Part shown: positions 17,801-26,506 of the stretch, piece after piece
How the letters are laid out: every line of letters begins with the position of its first letter
Position numbering within the stretch: position 1 is the stretch's first letter
From: CAIVAT01 sp037128705
Lineage (GTDB): Bacteria; Bacteroidota; Bacteroidia; Bacteroidales; FEN-979
Length of the DNA stretch: 64,000 bases
Direction: 5' to 3'
Assembly: GCA_037128705.1 (NCBI GenBank)
Contig: JBAXVX010000013.1
Span: forward strand, 1 to 64,000
Notes under the pieces: generated by a model
Told to the model about the DNA's origin: nothing
Databases searched by the model: none
What the model saw: only the letters and a program-made list of their open reading frames with translations
Made by a program: the position numbers and the translations under genes

Positions 17801-18193
17801 GCCGCCGATGATCCGTGTCACACCACCCGTATTGTAATAATCCCAGTCGCCGAACAACCCGATATTGCTCTGTTTAAGATCCGACAGTTTATTAAAAATG
17901 ATGAACTGCACCTTCTCTTCCAGATTCGATTGCAGCGAGAGCTCAATCTCCTTGATATGCTTGTCAGCATATTCACTGGTATAAATAGCCAGCTCCTTCC
18001 CATTGAGGTAATAGTAGGTGTCGAATTTTTCGAAGCGGAAATAAAGCCACAGGAAATCATTGTATTGAACCCTGCTCTTTCCAAAAGTCAGCTGCGAACC
18101 ATTGTAAAACTGCGCATGTCCGGACACAGAAAAAAGCAGTGAGGAAACAAGAATGATCCATGCTCCTGTCCAGCTTTTTGATCTTCTGTTCAT
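14846..18193 (-). CDS. TolB-type propeller fused to an outer-membrane barrel
   Basis: I start at 18193 (MNRRSKSWTGAWII, then a clear signal peptide ending GHAQ), giving 1115 residues; an upstream in-frame ATG at 18373 would delete the signal. Residues about 60-190 resemble a gluzincin (peptidase MA-like) domain: VPEWYLNGLISF sits where the EG-A helix should be, but the HExxH position reads RAGIAQV, so it is inactive. Residues about 250-560 are TolB/PD40 beta-propeller blades (KLAYVTHDLGIYKVFI, TLLVFSAVQKGQSDIFV, DIIFSSNR). The C-terminal third has barrel strands ending in FYFSLSLDF with terminal Phe, as in BamA-type proteins. It is probably anchored in the outer membrane; function unknown. 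Confidence 0.82.
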   Translation of the reverse strand: MNRRSKSWTGAWIILVSSLLFSVSGHAQFYNGSQLTFGKSRVQYNDFLWLYFRFEKFDTYYYLNGKELAIYTSEYADKHIKEIELSLQSNLEEKVQFIIFNKLSDLKQSNIGLFGDWDYYNTGGVTRIIGGRVLLFFDGNYEHFDQQIRAGIAQVILNNMIYGTGIGAQIKNNALFTVPEWYLNGLISFISRKWDAEIENQVRDAILNKRYEKFNGLSGMEATNAGHSLWNYVAMKYGAASIPNIVYMARLSRNVERGFQYVIGVSFQAVVQEWLAFYKEVYTKQEIGRTAPEGDLINKRKKPDRTYRELKIGPDGNKLAYVTHDLGIYKVFIQDAETGKKRRIYRGGYRLADRPDYSFPLIAWHPSGRVLAILVERKGEIWLYFYNLDDRKFEHQIMANFQKILDISYSDDGTLLVFSAVQKGQSDIFVYNIASGSHEQLTKDIYDDLNPRFINHSSDIIFSSNRVNDTIRFDDPVKINDLHYFNDLFLYHYSKKSNVLQRMTKSPDAHETQPMPYGENYFSFLSDKNGIVNRYLARYDSTIAFIDTTTHYRYFTTSYPITNYSRNILEQDISPRAAKIGEIVFQNRSYKMFTTDLVRPTHVTKVEVQPSFFKDFQEKLSIRQAEARKPDSGLRLSEPFKTQGKKHFTAVKRSEVVNQILSRVDSSQKAVFQSGRDGTLTTDTVANNLLSLYRSLQGKGYQRGSQEKDSVNKYATAKQLNYNVEYYIDQMVTQIDFTYLNFAYQPFTGSLSPVFINPGLNALFMVGVTDLMEDYRISGGVRLNVSLINNEYLFSYGNYKHRLDHQIVFHRKAVEEVGYYSLIRHKIHELYYVATWPFNPVLNIKGTAALRYDRAIYLSTDQFNLKEPDIHNVWGSIKGELTYDNTRSLGLNLYQGTRYKFFGEYYQLLNSSGNNLIVVGLDFRNYQRVHRTLIWANRFAASTSFGSNKLLYYMGGVDNWLFPSYNVNTPVAFDQNYAFQTLATNMRGFDQNIRNGNSFFVYNTELRWPVFRYLFNRPIRSDFINNFQVVLFGDVGTAWTGATPWSEDNQLFTQYIWRNPLFIKVEMQKDPIVEGFGFGARTRLFGYFLRADLAWGVEDGRVRKPIFYFSLSLDF

Positions 18194-18291
18194 GCATGCA
18201 TCCTGAGTCATATCCAGTAGTACAAGGGATTTTATTGGAACTGCTAAAGTACGATTATTTTCAATGTGACGGCCACATGGCGGCATTTTCA

Positions 18292-18299
18292 TATCTTTG
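18292..18299 (+). promoter_or_regulatory. -7 promoter box of the MBL hydrolase gene
   Basis: TATCTTTG fits TAnnTTTG and lies 27 nt before the ATG at 18327. No TTG is at the standard -33 position. Confidence 0.5.
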
Positions 18300-18326
18300 C
18301 AAATCATGTTAAATACTGCTGTCTGA

Positions 18327-18965
18327 ATGATCAACGTAGAAAAATTTGTCTTCAACACCTTCATGGTTAACACCTACCTGGTGTATGACGAAACCAGGGA
18401 GTGTCTCCTCATCGATGCTGCATGTTATGATCCTGACGAGCAGGATGCACTGAAGAATTTCATCTCCTCCAATCATCTGAAACTGGTCCGCAATTTAAAT
18501 ACCCATTGCCACGTCGACCATGTGCTGGGAAATGAATTTGTTTCACTGACCTATGGGATCAATCCCGAATACCATGAAAATTCCTCCCCGTTTTTTCATA
18601 CCCTGAAAGAGATCGGCTCCTCCTTTGGATTTTCGATTGACCGGATCACCCCGCCAAGACGTTTTCTCACAGACGGCGAGACCGTTACCTGGGGAAATTC
18701 ATCAGTAAAGGTGCTTTTCACACCCGGACATGCCGAGGGAAGCGTTTGTTTTTACAGTGACCACCAGGGTTTCGTAATCACCGGTGATGTGTTGTTCAAG
18801 GATACCATCGGCCGTACCGATTTGCCATCCGGTAATTTTGAAGACCTGATGCGGAGTATTAAAACCAAACTTTTCACCCTTCCTCCCGAAACCATTGTTT
18901 ACCCGGGACACGGGCCGGAGACTACCATCGGGTATGAGATGGAGAATAATCCGTTTATAAGGTAA
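18327..18965 (+). CDS. MBL-fold metallo-hydrolase, glyoxalase II-like
   Basis: A 212-residue metallo-beta-lactamase-fold hydrolase. Metal-binding motifs are THCHVDHVLGN (residues about 60-70), a His in FTPGHAEGSV, the Asp in ITGDVLFKDTIGRTDLP and the His in VYPGHGPETTIG. The compact size and the GRTDLP segment match the cytosolic group often annotated as glyoxalase II or hydroxyacylglutathione hydrolase-like. The true thioester substrate is not known in Bacteroidota, many of which lack glutathione. An octamer array overlaps its stop codon. Confidence 0.9.
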   Translation: MINVEKFVFNTFMVNTYLVYDETRECLLIDAACYDPDEQDALKNFISSNHLKLVRNLNTHCHVDHVLGNEFVSLTYGINPEYHENSSPFFHTLKEIGSSFGFSIDRITPPRRFLTDGETVTWGNSSVKVLFTPGHAEGSVCFYSDHQGFVITGDVLFKDTIGRTDLPSGNFEDLMRSIKTKLFTLPPETIVYPGHGPETTIGYEMENNPFIR

Positions 18966-19007
18966 CAGGGTGATTAGGTAACAAGGTAACAGGGTGACAG
19001 GGTGACA
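18960..19007 (+). repeat. Octamer array AGGTAACA / GGGTGACA x6
   Basis: Six contiguous 8-bp units alternate between AGGTAACA and GGGTGACA types, starting on the last codon of the MBL gene. Each holds TAA or TGA, and since 8 is not a multiple of 3 all + strand frames are stopped. The GTG start of the next gene lies in the last unit. Confidence 0.8.
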
Positions 19008-20024
19008 GGTGTAAGAAAAATATTGGTAATCCGTTTTAGCTCCATTGGCGACATTGTGCTCACCAGCGCAGTTGTCCGTTGCCTGAAGCAGCAACTCCCT
19101 GACTCAGAAATCCACTTTTTGACAAAGACCCGGTTCGGACCTGTCACCGGTGCGAATCCACACATTCATAAAACCTGGCTCTACGATCACAATTTCAAAG
19201 ACCTGATCCCGCAATTGAAATCCCAGGGGTTTGATTTCATTGTTGACCTGCATAAAAATTATCGTTCAGCCTTTGTCAGATATAAACTGGGGGTGAAAGG
19301 TAATTCTTTCCCGAAATTGAATCTCCGGAAATGGCTGATGGTTCGTTTCAGGTTCAATTTTCTGCCCGACATTCACATCGTTGACAGGTATTTCAAGGCA
19401 GTTGAGCAGTTGGGTGTAAAAAATGACGATTCCGGGCTGGATTACTTTATCCCGGGAAAGGATGAAGTTTCCCTTTCAGCACTTCCGGGAACTCACCAGG
19501 ATGGATTCATTGCCATGGTCATCGGAGGCAAGCACAACACCAAAATTTTCCCGGCCGACCAGGTTATCCGGGTATGCAACCAGCTTTCACAGCCAGTCAT
19601 CCTTCTGGGCGGAAAAGAGGACCTTGAACGCGGTGAACAGATCGCTGCGTCAACAGGAACAATGGTTTTCAATGCATGCGGACTGTTTAACATCAATCAA
19701 TCTGCCTCACTGATCAGGCAGGCAGACGCCGTGCTGTCGAACGACACCGGCCTGATGCATGTGGCTGCTGCCTTTAAAAAACCGATTCTGTCGGTCTGGG
19801 GCAACACCATTCCGGCCTTTGGTATGTACCCCTATCTTCCAGACCAATACAAAGCAAATTCGCTGATCGCTGAGGTGAAGGGTTTGTCATGCCGGCCCTG
19901 CAGTAAACTTGGATATCAAACCTGCCCGAAAAAGCATTTCCGTTGTATGAAAGAGATTGATCTTGCTGAGATCATCGCTTTTCTTGATGAGAAAATGTTG
20001 GTATCGAAAAAACGTGACTCGTGA
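19002..20024 (+). CDS. Glycosyltransferase family 9 (ADP-heptose transferase-like)
   Basis: A 340-residue GT-B enzyme of the LPS heptosyltransferase group. It opens KILVIRFSSIGDIVLTSAVVRCL, the GT9 N-terminal nucleotide-fold signature (here spanning residues 6-28, quoted only to locate it), and carries the sugar-nucleotide segment LSNDTGLMHVAAAFKKP. It should add a heptose-like sugar to the lipopolysaccharide core in the cytoplasm. No ATG is available near the N-terminus. The GTG at 19002 inside the octamer array is the likeliest start, with a TTG at 19023 as the alternative. Confidence 0.85.
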   Translation: MTGVRKILVIRFSSIGDIVLTSAVVRCLKQQLPDSEIHFLTKTRFGPVTGANPHIHKTWLYDHNFKDLIPQLKSQGFDFIVDLHKNYRSAFVRYKLGVKGNSFPKLNLRKWLMVRFRFNFLPDIHIVDRYFKAVEQLGVKNDDSGLDYFIPGKDEVSLSALPGTHQDGFIAMVIGGKHNTKIFPADQVIRVCNQLSQPVILLGGKEDLERGEQIAASTGTMVFNACGLFNINQSASLIRQADAVLSNDTGLMHVAAAFKKPILSVWGNTIPAFGMYPYLPDQYKANSLIAEVKGLSCRPCSKLGYQTCPKKHFRCMKEIDLAEIIAFLDEKMLVSKKRDS

Positions 20025-20064
20025 CGCGTGACGCGTGACAAAAAAATCGTAAATCGTAAATCTA
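20013..20064 (+). repeat. Two adjoining heptamer arrays, CGTGACG and AATCGTA types
   Basis: Four CGTGAC[TGA] units fill 20013-20040 and contain the stop codon of the GT9 gene at 20022-20024. They are followed by about three AATCGTA-type units from 20045 to 20064. Both types carry TGA or TAA in each unit. The array ends 6 nt before the GTG start of tatD. Confidence 0.8.
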
Positions 20065-20070
20065 AATTGC

Positions 20071-20847
20071 GTGGTTTTCACTGATTCACATACCCATTTG
20101 TACGCAGAAGAATTCGATGGCGATCGCGAAGCCATGATGAAAAGGGCAGAGCAGAATGAGGTGCTGCATCTGCTGCTTCCTGCCATTGATTCGGCCTATC
20201 ATGAGAAGATGTTAAAGGTCACTGCTGATTTTCCTCATTTGTGTTTCCCCATGATGGGGCTGCATCCGACCTCTGTGAAGCAAAATTACCGGGATGAGCT
20301 GGAAATCGTTGCAGGATATCTCTCGAATCATGCGCTGAAGTTTTGGGCCCTTGGTGAAATTGGCATCGATTTATACTGGGATAAAACATTTGAGGCGGAA
20401 CAGCGGATTGCCTTCAGTGATCAGCTGGATCTTGCATTGGAACATGATCTTCCTGTCGTGATTCATACGCGCAATTCAATGGATATTGTACTGGAGATCC
20501 TGGAAAGCCGGAACAACAGGTTAATCCGCGGGGTATTCCATTGTTTCAGCGGTAATACCGAACAGGCAAAACGTGCCACCGGTCTTGGTTTTATGCTTGG
20601 CATCGGCGGGGTGGTCACCTACAAAAATTCCGGTCTGCAAGCCGTGGTTGAAAATATCGCCCTGGAGCACCTGCTGCTAGAGACGGATGCACCATGGCTG
20701 ACACCTGTTCCTCATCGCGGCCAGCGAAATGAGCCCTCCTACATCCCGATCATCGCCCTGAAAATTGCCGGGATAAAAGCCATCTCCCTGGAAAGGGTCG
20801 CTGAAATTACCACCACGAATGCTTTGAGGTTGTTCGGGATTGGGTGA
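20071..20847 (+). CDS. tatD: TatD-family metal-dependent DNase
   Basis: A 258-residue TIM-barrel hydrolase of the TatD family, whose members show metal-dependent deoxyribonuclease activity. The motifs are DSHTHLY (residues 5-11), LGEIGID, VVIHTRNS, VFHCFSGN and LLLETDAPWLTP, in the expected order with all metal ligands. The start is GTG at 20071, immediately after the heptamer array; no closer ATG gives the N-terminal VFTDSHTH strand. It is convergent with the sulfotransferase-like gene. Confidence 0.92.
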   Translation: MVFTDSHTHLYAEEFDGDREAMMKRAEQNEVLHLLLPAIDSAYHEKMLKVTADFPHLCFPMMGLHPTSVKQNYRDELEIVAGYLSNHALKFWALGEIGIDLYWDKTFEAEQRIAFSDQLDLALEHDLPVVIHTRNSMDIVLEILESRNNRLIRGVFHCFSGNTEQAKRATGLGFMLGIGGVVTYKNSGLQAVVENIALEHLLLETDAPWLTPVPHRGQRNEPSYIPIIALKIAGIKAISLERVAEITTTNALRLFGIG

Positions 20848-20861
20848 ACGGGCACTGATGT

Positions 20862-22526
20862 TTATTGTTTTATGATTTTGATGGTCCTTGTTGAACTTTC
20901 AGCATTCACTTTCAGAAAATATAAACCAGGGATCAAAGCAGAAAAATCCTGTTGATCCAATAATTTCCCTGACCAGATTGTCTGTCCCATTTTATTGATC
21001 AATTCATAGGTCTCCTTCCCCGTCGTATTGTATATTTTTATCTTACTGGTGAATGGATTTGGATAGCTCTCAAGTGGTGTTGATTGATTGTATTGATCAC
21101 CAATTCCGTATGGATACAATTCAATATAATCACCCGGGGTCATATCCCGGCCTGAAAATGCAGGATAATCCGGGGCGTACCTGTAAATCCTGAACACCTG
21201 GTTCATGGTTTCATCGGGCCTGACGGGATTGATGGGAATCGGATCACCTTGCGTCATTGGGCCTTTGTCATCCACCGGACAGAGGTATCTCCATACAATC
21301 TCACCATCGGAGGTAACTTCCGTGAAATCTCCATGTCCTCCTTCACAAATAATCGTATTCCCGTTAGGCTGGCGCTGGGCTCCGGAAATATTCTCAGAGT
21401 ACAATGATTCAGGAGGGGAGGCCGTGTAAGACCAGGTAAATGCGGTCGGCCCGAACGCCGATCCAGGGCTCACAGGATAATTCCCGTTCGCATCAACAGG
21501 CGTGGTTATTTCATCAACAGTCGAATAAAGAGGGGTTCGGCCTAAACCATTGTTGTAACAGGTTAAATTCCCCGCACCCGGATTGCCTGCCTTCACCCAT
21601 TCCACATCATGCTGCTCGAAATACTTCTGGTTGCTCACGGTCCCCGCTCCATAGGTCAAAGGATTTCCCCAACGATAGAGCAGGTCGCCGCCTTTGCCGT
21701 GCACACCTCCGCTGTGACCAGCCGATTGGGCCGTCGTGGTGCTGTGATCAACGATCCACACCTCGCTGTTCCCTCTCACGCTCATGGCGATCTGATCCAG
21801 GCTGGCATTGTAATCTATCGAATTCATGTGATTCCAGAAAAGCGGAAGGTTCCGGTGGTCTCCGTCACAATCGATCAGTTCGGGATGCGCGCTCACGACG
21901 CCGTAATTCGATTTTGAGGCATCGAAATCCTGGATCAGGTGATCCCATGTATGCCATTCCCAAACTACCGTCCCACCAACCGGATATGTCGGGGCGATTT
22001 CGATAATGCAGTCGGGCAGCATGTATCCCTTCTGTTGTATCTCAGAATTCAGTTTAGCCGGGTCAAAGCCTGCTGCGAGTACTTCGGCATAGGTCTTTTT
22101 CTCCACAACCAGCATAATTATATTCCCATTCGGCAGCTTTTTTATGTCATGATGCTGCATATAGGTTGATGTCGAGTAATCTAAAGCCCACACCAGGTTG
22201 TCGTCCCAGTCATATTCTTCAATCCGCCCTCCTTCACCGCCGCCGGTACCAAGCTGGGTCTGGGTCATGCATGCCCTCAGGAGATGACCGTTTTCGAGAA
22301 GATAGACCGCCTGCCCCGGAGGATACGTACTGGCCTTCCATTCATGGATCTTGCGCCCGTCGTTATTGATCAGGTAGGTCATGGTATTTTGTTTCGGTGC
22401 AAACAGCGTATACCCCGCAAATGTTCTCGTAGTGTCGTTAATAAAGAGACCCATGGTCCTGGTTTGTGCGTAAATCCCTGCCAGCGGGATTAAGATCATT
22501 GCAATAATTAATAGTTTGATTTTCAT
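20862..22526 (-). CDS. Arylsulfotransferase-like propeller with T9SS sorting domain
   Basis: A 554-residue secreted protein. A signal peptide (MKIKLLIIAMILIPLAGIYAQ) is followed by a six-bladed propeller of the arylsulfate sulfotransferase (ASST) type. Blade features are TFAGYTLFAP, MQHHDIKKLPNGNIIMLV, FWNHMNSIDYN, FEQHDVEWV and GAQRQPNGNTIICEGGHGDF, with histidines where ASST enzymes have catalytic ones. The C-terminus is a type A T9SS domain (ESYPNPFTSKIKIYN to FLKVNAESSTRTIKI). ASST enzymes move sulfate between phenolic compounds; activity here is inferred only. A strong AGGAGGT lies before its ATG. It is the last gene of the cluster. Confidence 0.8.
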   Translation of the reverse strand: MKIKLLIIAMILIPLAGIYAQTRTMGLFINDTTRTFAGYTLFAPKQNTMTYLINNDGRKIHEWKASTYPPGQAVYLLENGHLLRACMTQTQLGTGGGEGGRIEEYDWDDNLVWALDYSTSTYMQHHDIKKLPNGNIIMLVVEKKTYAEVLAAGFDPAKLNSEIQQKGYMLPDCIIEIAPTYPVGGTVVWEWHTWDHLIQDFDASKSNYGVVSAHPELIDCDGDHRNLPLFWNHMNSIDYNASLDQIAMSVRGNSEVWIVDHSTTTAQSAGHSGGVHGKGGDLLYRWGNPLTYGAGTVSNQKYFEQHDVEWVKAGNPGAGNLTCYNNGLGRTPLYSTVDEITTPVDANGNYPVSPGSAFGPTAFTWSYTASPPESLYSENISGAQRQPNGNTIICEGGHGDFTEVTSDGEIVWRYLCPVDDKGPMTQGDPIPINPVRPDETMNQVFRIYRYAPDYPAFSGRDMTPGDYIELYPYGIGDQYNQSTPLESYPNPFTSKIKIYNTTGKETYELINKMGQTIWSGKLLDQQDFSALIPGLYFLKVNAESSTRTIKIIKQ

Positions 22527-22538
22527 TTTGACCTCCTG

Positions 22539-24809
22539 TTATTTTATTACGACCAATTTTTTTATTGACTGATGAGTACCTGCGGCAAGCCTGCAATAAT
22601 AGATGCCGCTTGAAGCCTGACTGCTCTCCCAGGTCAGGGTGTGCCAGCCTTCGTTTGCGTAGCCATCGGCCAGCACGGCAATTTCCAACCCAAGAGAACT
22701 GTATATCCTAACCGAAACCCTCGAAGTCGCCGGAATGTAATATTTTATGACAGTCGACTGGCTGAATGGATTCGGGTAATTTTGCAGCAAAATGGCTGAT
22801 CCTTCCTCACGGGATCCTGTCTCATGAATACCGGTGATCTGCGAATACTTTCTCACCACCCTGAACCCGACATGATACCATGGATGGTTTGGGTCCTGGG
22901 GGCCACGGTAATAGGATGGGTTTCGGTTCGAGACCCTGGAATGTCCATCATTTACACCAAGGGTGTCATATCCATTGTACCAGTTGCCCCCGCGCATCCC
23001 GCGGTATGGCTTTCCATCGGGCATGATAAATCCTGTGGTCGGGCCCTTCGGATTGTCATACGGACTGCTGCTGTAGTAATTCTGGCTGTACCAGTCGTTG
23101 ATCAGTTCCCAAACATTCCCCTGCATATCATATAACCCGAAACCATTCACACCGTCGGTGGTCTGGTATTCGGTCATGTTCCCGGGCCAGTTGTAATCGT
23201 TTTTATACTTCATTGTTCCATCGTAAAACCCCACAGGGGTTGATAAAGGATAATCTCCTGTTTCATATGGATCTCCGGAATTGGGAAGGTTGGCTGCAGA
23301 AACAATCACGGTATTTCCATTTTCGTAATTATAATAGGGGTTGAGATGCCCGCCCCGGCCTGCATATTCCCATTCTGCTTCGGTGGGCAACCGGTAGCCG
23401 TTTTTAGTGAAATCACAGTCCCAGGTGCTGAGATTATAGCAGGACTGCAAACCGTTCAGTGCGCTTAGCCAGTTGCAAAACGTGGCTGCCCCGAACCACA
23501 TGACCCCAACCATCGGGTGATTGGCCCTGAAATCGGCCATTGAAAAAACATTTCCGTCATACGAAATGCTGTAGCACGATTCAAATTCATGCGTGTAACA
23601 TAAAAGGTTTGTGTCGCCTGTATTGTACACTTTGTTGGCGATCACTTGTATCGACCCGGCAAGCTTCGACGCATTAAGAAATTCAAGGAACTGCTGGTTC
23701 GTAGTCTCGGTTCGCGTCATATTGAAGGAATCAACCTTTACAACATGTAACGGCAGCTCATCGCTTGGGTGATGCGGGTCAACAAAGCCGAAATGATCTC
23801 CCATCTCATATTCGCCCCCGGCAATAGAAACTTCGGTGATGTTTAAACTGCTGTTGTCCAGGCCTCCTCTGACCAGCAGGACATTCTCCTTGAGCGTTTT
23901 GACATTGTATGAAACAATTCCGTAATCAACATTGATATCCCAGGCTTTTTCGCTTGCATTTATAAGGGTGGTCGACGACCAGTAATTCCCCGTGATCACA
24001 TCAGGGAAATAAGTCCTGTTAAATGAAGGTTTTGATAATGTAACATCGTTCAGAGATTGTATCTCTTTCACATTCGGCAATCGCCAGTCTGTCTTGCCTC
24101 CGAGGGATATCGTTTTGCTGTAAGCCAGCGCTTCCTCCCAGCTCATGGTGTTTGAAGACTGAATTTTCTGCCATATCAGACCCGTGTTATGATCGGTTAT
24201 GGTTCCATTGCCGTTGTCGGTAAAATGAGCGGGCGGGGAAATTGCCGATATAGCATTCCTGACAGCCCTCACATGAAATAATTTTGTACCACCGGAGCTC
24301 AGGGTCTCTGTTTTCGGATGAGCGCCTATACCTCCACCTGCATTGACCACCCACACCCTGGCCGGATCACCCACCTGGGTTTCACTGCTCCACCAGTACT
24401 GCGCCTGAGTCTGCGCAAAGTAAACAGTATTCAGGGCAGGATTTACATGGTTGTAATTGTTGAGGCTTAACAATTCAATCCCTTTGGGCACTCTCCAATC
24501 GGTGAAACCACCAAGGCTTAGATTATCGCAGTAAGAGGCTGCATTCTCAAAAGTCATCTCGCCCCCGTCGGTTTTCTGCCACATCAGCCCGGTATTATTA
24601 TCTGTTACTGTTCCATCCCCGTTATCGGTAAATGAAGGAGTATTGATGAGGTAATCCGAATCCTCCCCTTCGGTGGATGTGAAACTGCCGGTTTGGCCCG
24701 TATCCTGCAGTTTGAATGGAACCAGTTTCTGAGCGTTCACTGTTGGAAACAGCGTAAGGCTCATGCTCATCATCGCTGTTAAAAGAAGTTTATACATGGT
24801 ACCTGACAT
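22539..24809 (-). CDS. DUF1566 x2 plus SUMF-fold protein with T9SS sorting domain
   Basis: A 756-residue secreted protein. After the signal peptide come two DUF1566 (Lcl-type) domains, each opening FTDNG-GT-TD-NTGL-WQK (about residues 58 and 198). A formylglycine-generating-enzyme-like SUMF domain follows (YRLPTEAEWEYAGRGG, GLYDMQGNVWEL, RGGNWYNGY, VGFRVVRK), then a T9SS domain (LLQNYPNPFSQSTVIKYYI). The segment after RGGNW reads HSRVSNRNPSYY and lacks the cysteines of true formylglycine-generating enzymes, so it probably binds ligand or protein instead. GGAGGTG lies 4-10 nt before the chosen ATG. Confidence 0.83.
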   Translation of the reverse strand: MSGTMYKLLLTAMMSMSLTLFPTVNAQKLVPFKLQDTGQTGSFTSTEGEDSDYLINTPSFTDNGDGTVTDNNTGLMWQKTDGGEMTFENAASYCDNLSLGGFTDWRVPKGIELLSLNNYNHVNPALNTVYFAQTQAQYWWSSETQVGDPARVWVVNAGGGIGAHPKTETLSSGGTKLFHVRAVRNAISAISPPAHFTDNGNGTITDHNTGLIWQKIQSSNTMSWEEALAYSKTISLGGKTDWRLPNVKEIQSLNDVTLSKPSFNRTYFPDVITGNYWSSTTLINASEKAWDINVDYGIVSYNVKTLKENVLLVRGGLDNSSLNITEVSIAGGEYEMGDHFGFVDPHHPSDELPLHVVKVDSFNMTRTETTNQQFLEFLNASKLAGSIQVIANKVYNTGDTNLLCYTHEFESCYSISYDGNVFSMADFRANHPMVGVMWFGAATFCNWLSALNGLQSCYNLSTWDCDFTKNGYRLPTEAEWEYAGRGGHLNPYYNYENGNTVIVSAANLPNSGDPYETGDYPLSTPVGFYDGTMKYKNDYNWPGNMTEYQTTDGVNGFGLYDMQGNVWELINDWYSQNYYSSSPYDNPKGPTTGFIMPDGKPYRGMRGGNWYNGYDTLGVNDGHSRVSNRNPSYYRGPQDPNHPWYHVGFRVVRKYSQITGIHETGSREEGSAILLQNYPNPFSQSTVIKYYIPATSRVSVRIYSSLGLEIAVLADGYANEGWHTLTWESSQASSGIYYCRLAAGTHQSIKKLVVIK

Positions 24810-24828
24810 AGTTCACCTCCCATTTTGT

Positions 24829-26499
24829 TTATTGTATACAAATCATTTTCATTGTTTTAGACTGATCGCTGGCAATAATCCTGTAATAATATATATGGCC
24901 TGCAGATGGGGATGTTCCGGGATTGAATGTTACAATATATTTCCCCGGCTGTTGGTATTGATCAACCAGCGTGCTGACCTCCCTTCCGGGCGCGTCATAT
25001 ACCTTAATGCATACAGTTCCCGCCTGTGTTATTTCATAGGGAATGGCTGTTGTTCCGCTGAAGGGGTTTGGGTAATTCTGCCCAAGCCGATATACCTGAT
25101 CCGACTTAATCTTTTCTTCCACAGCCGATGGAGTTGCATGCAGAATATAAGAATAGGCAACATCCCCGTTTTTCCGGCTGGGAGTCTCTTCGTCCGGGAG
25201 AAATGTTTTGATATATTCGACTGTTGCAATGGAATCACCGACAGTGACCAGAAGATATCCCCGGCTTGGCAGGAACAGTCCGTTCACATAACCATACTGT
25301 GATGCCTGGTTCGCGTTGTTGATGTTCTTTGAAGAGGGTTGTGGGAGTTCCTGGTAAACCACCCCGTCGAGATCCTGTTTCCCGAAAAAATGGTCATGCC
25401 CGTGAAAATAAATGCTGGCATGGCAATCAACCATCAGCTGATGAATCGGTTTCTCCCAGCCCGGACGATACGCATCAAATCCCCAGGTCAGATCCGAGTT
25501 CTTACCTCCCATCTCGAATAAACCGGCAAACTCAGCGCCTCCTCTTGCATCGTTACCACTACCACCGACCAGTTGGTGGCAGAATACGAATTTGAATTTT
25601 GCCTTGCTGCCCGAAATCACCTTGCTGAACCATTTATACTGATCGCCTCCCAGGGTCCATCCCCAGTCAGGCTTGCCTTTGGTATACCAGTATGGATCAA
25701 GAACAATGAAGAGGGCATCTCCCCACTCCCAGGCATAATAGTTCTGGCGAAGGCCCACATACGGCTCTGGGATGCTGTCTCCCGAATAAAATCCATCGGG
25801 AACGGGATTCGGATAATACAGTTTTCTGGTGTTGGCAGCCATGACCGGCAAAGTAGCCGGTGAACCACCTGCGATCCATCCGTTTTCACCTTCATGGTTG
25901 CCAATGACCAGGAAGAGCGGCACCGAATGACAGGTGGCTCCGAAATAGGGCCTGTACAGGAGATGCCGGGAGGTAATGTTTTCCTGTGTTTTGGCCTGCA
26001 GTTTTTCCGACATGAAGGTGTCGCCCAGGTCGAACAGGAAATCAGGACCAGCGTTCAAAATGTTTTGCAGAGTGAGTGCATAGGAGGCCGGAATGGTGTT
26101 GGTGTCAAGATGGGGATCCGCCTCTACCGCAAATGAGAAAGTTTTCCCGGCAGACCTTTGGGTATGGAAAGTATGTTCAGCTCCGTTCAGAAATTCGCCC
26201 GAACTGCCTGCATTACGATACCGGGTTCTGTAATAATACCGTGTATCCAGTGCAAGGCCTGTAAAAACCGCTTCGAGCGCAGCGTCAATAGTGGCCGTGA
26301 AAGTCGGGGTTTTCATGCTGTAATTACCCCCCGAAGTCCCGTATTCCCAATACACCTCTGCTTTCTGGTCAAACAGAATGCTCATGGTGACTGAATTTGC
26401 GGTGGGACGGCCCAGAATTTCGGTAAAATTCTGAGCCGCGGCAAGCAGGCTGCATGATGCAAGAATGACACTTATCCATAATCTCAACATAATCTGCAT
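24829..26499 (-). CDS. Purple-acid-phosphatase-like metallophosphoesterase, T9SS cargo
   Basis: A 556-residue secreted phosphoesterase. A signal peptide leads to an FN3/purple acid phosphatase N-terminal-like domain (VTMSILFDQKAEVYWEYG, RYYYRTRYRN). The catalytic domain has the calcineurin-like ligands EADPHLD, LGDTFMS, IGNHEGE, CHQLVGG and GHDHFFG in order. The C-terminus is a T9SS sorting domain (GQNYPNPFSGTTAIPYEI). It should hydrolyse phosphate esters outside the cell; the substrate is unknown. It sits between the SUMF gene and an ASST-like gene on one strand, with gaps of 19 and 7 bp. Confidence 0.85.
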   Translation of the reverse strand: MQIMLRLWISVILASCSLLAAAQNFTEILGRPTANSVTMSILFDQKAEVYWEYGTSGGNYSMKTPTFTATIDAALEAVFTGLALDTRYYYRTRYRNAGSSGEFLNGAEHTFHTQRSAGKTFSFAVEADPHLDTNTIPASYALTLQNILNAGPDFLFDLGDTFMSEKLQAKTQENITSRHLLYRPYFGATCHSVPLFLVIGNHEGENGWIAGGSPATLPVMAANTRKLYYPNPVPDGFYSGDSIPEPYVGLRQNYYAWEWGDALFIVLDPYWYTKGKPDWGWTLGGDQYKWFSKVISGSKAKFKFVFCHQLVGGSGNDARGGAEFAGLFEMGGKNSDLTWGFDAYRPGWEKPIHQLMVDCHASIYFHGHDHFFGKQDLDGVVYQELPQPSSKNINNANQASQYGYVNGLFLPSRGYLLVTVGDSIATVEYIKTFLPDEETPSRKNGDVAYSYILHATPSAVEEKIKSDQVYRLGQNYPNPFSGTTAIPYEITQAGTVCIKVYDAPGREVSTLVDQYQQPGKYIVTFNPGTSPSAGHIYYYRIIASDQSKTMKMICIQ

Positions 26500-26506
26500 A
26501 TGGGTT

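Noticed and set aside
18194..18373. 60-residue N-terminal extension of the TolB-barrel protein
   Set aside because: It would bury the clear signal peptide starting MNRRSK and run through the promoter of the divergent MBL gene.
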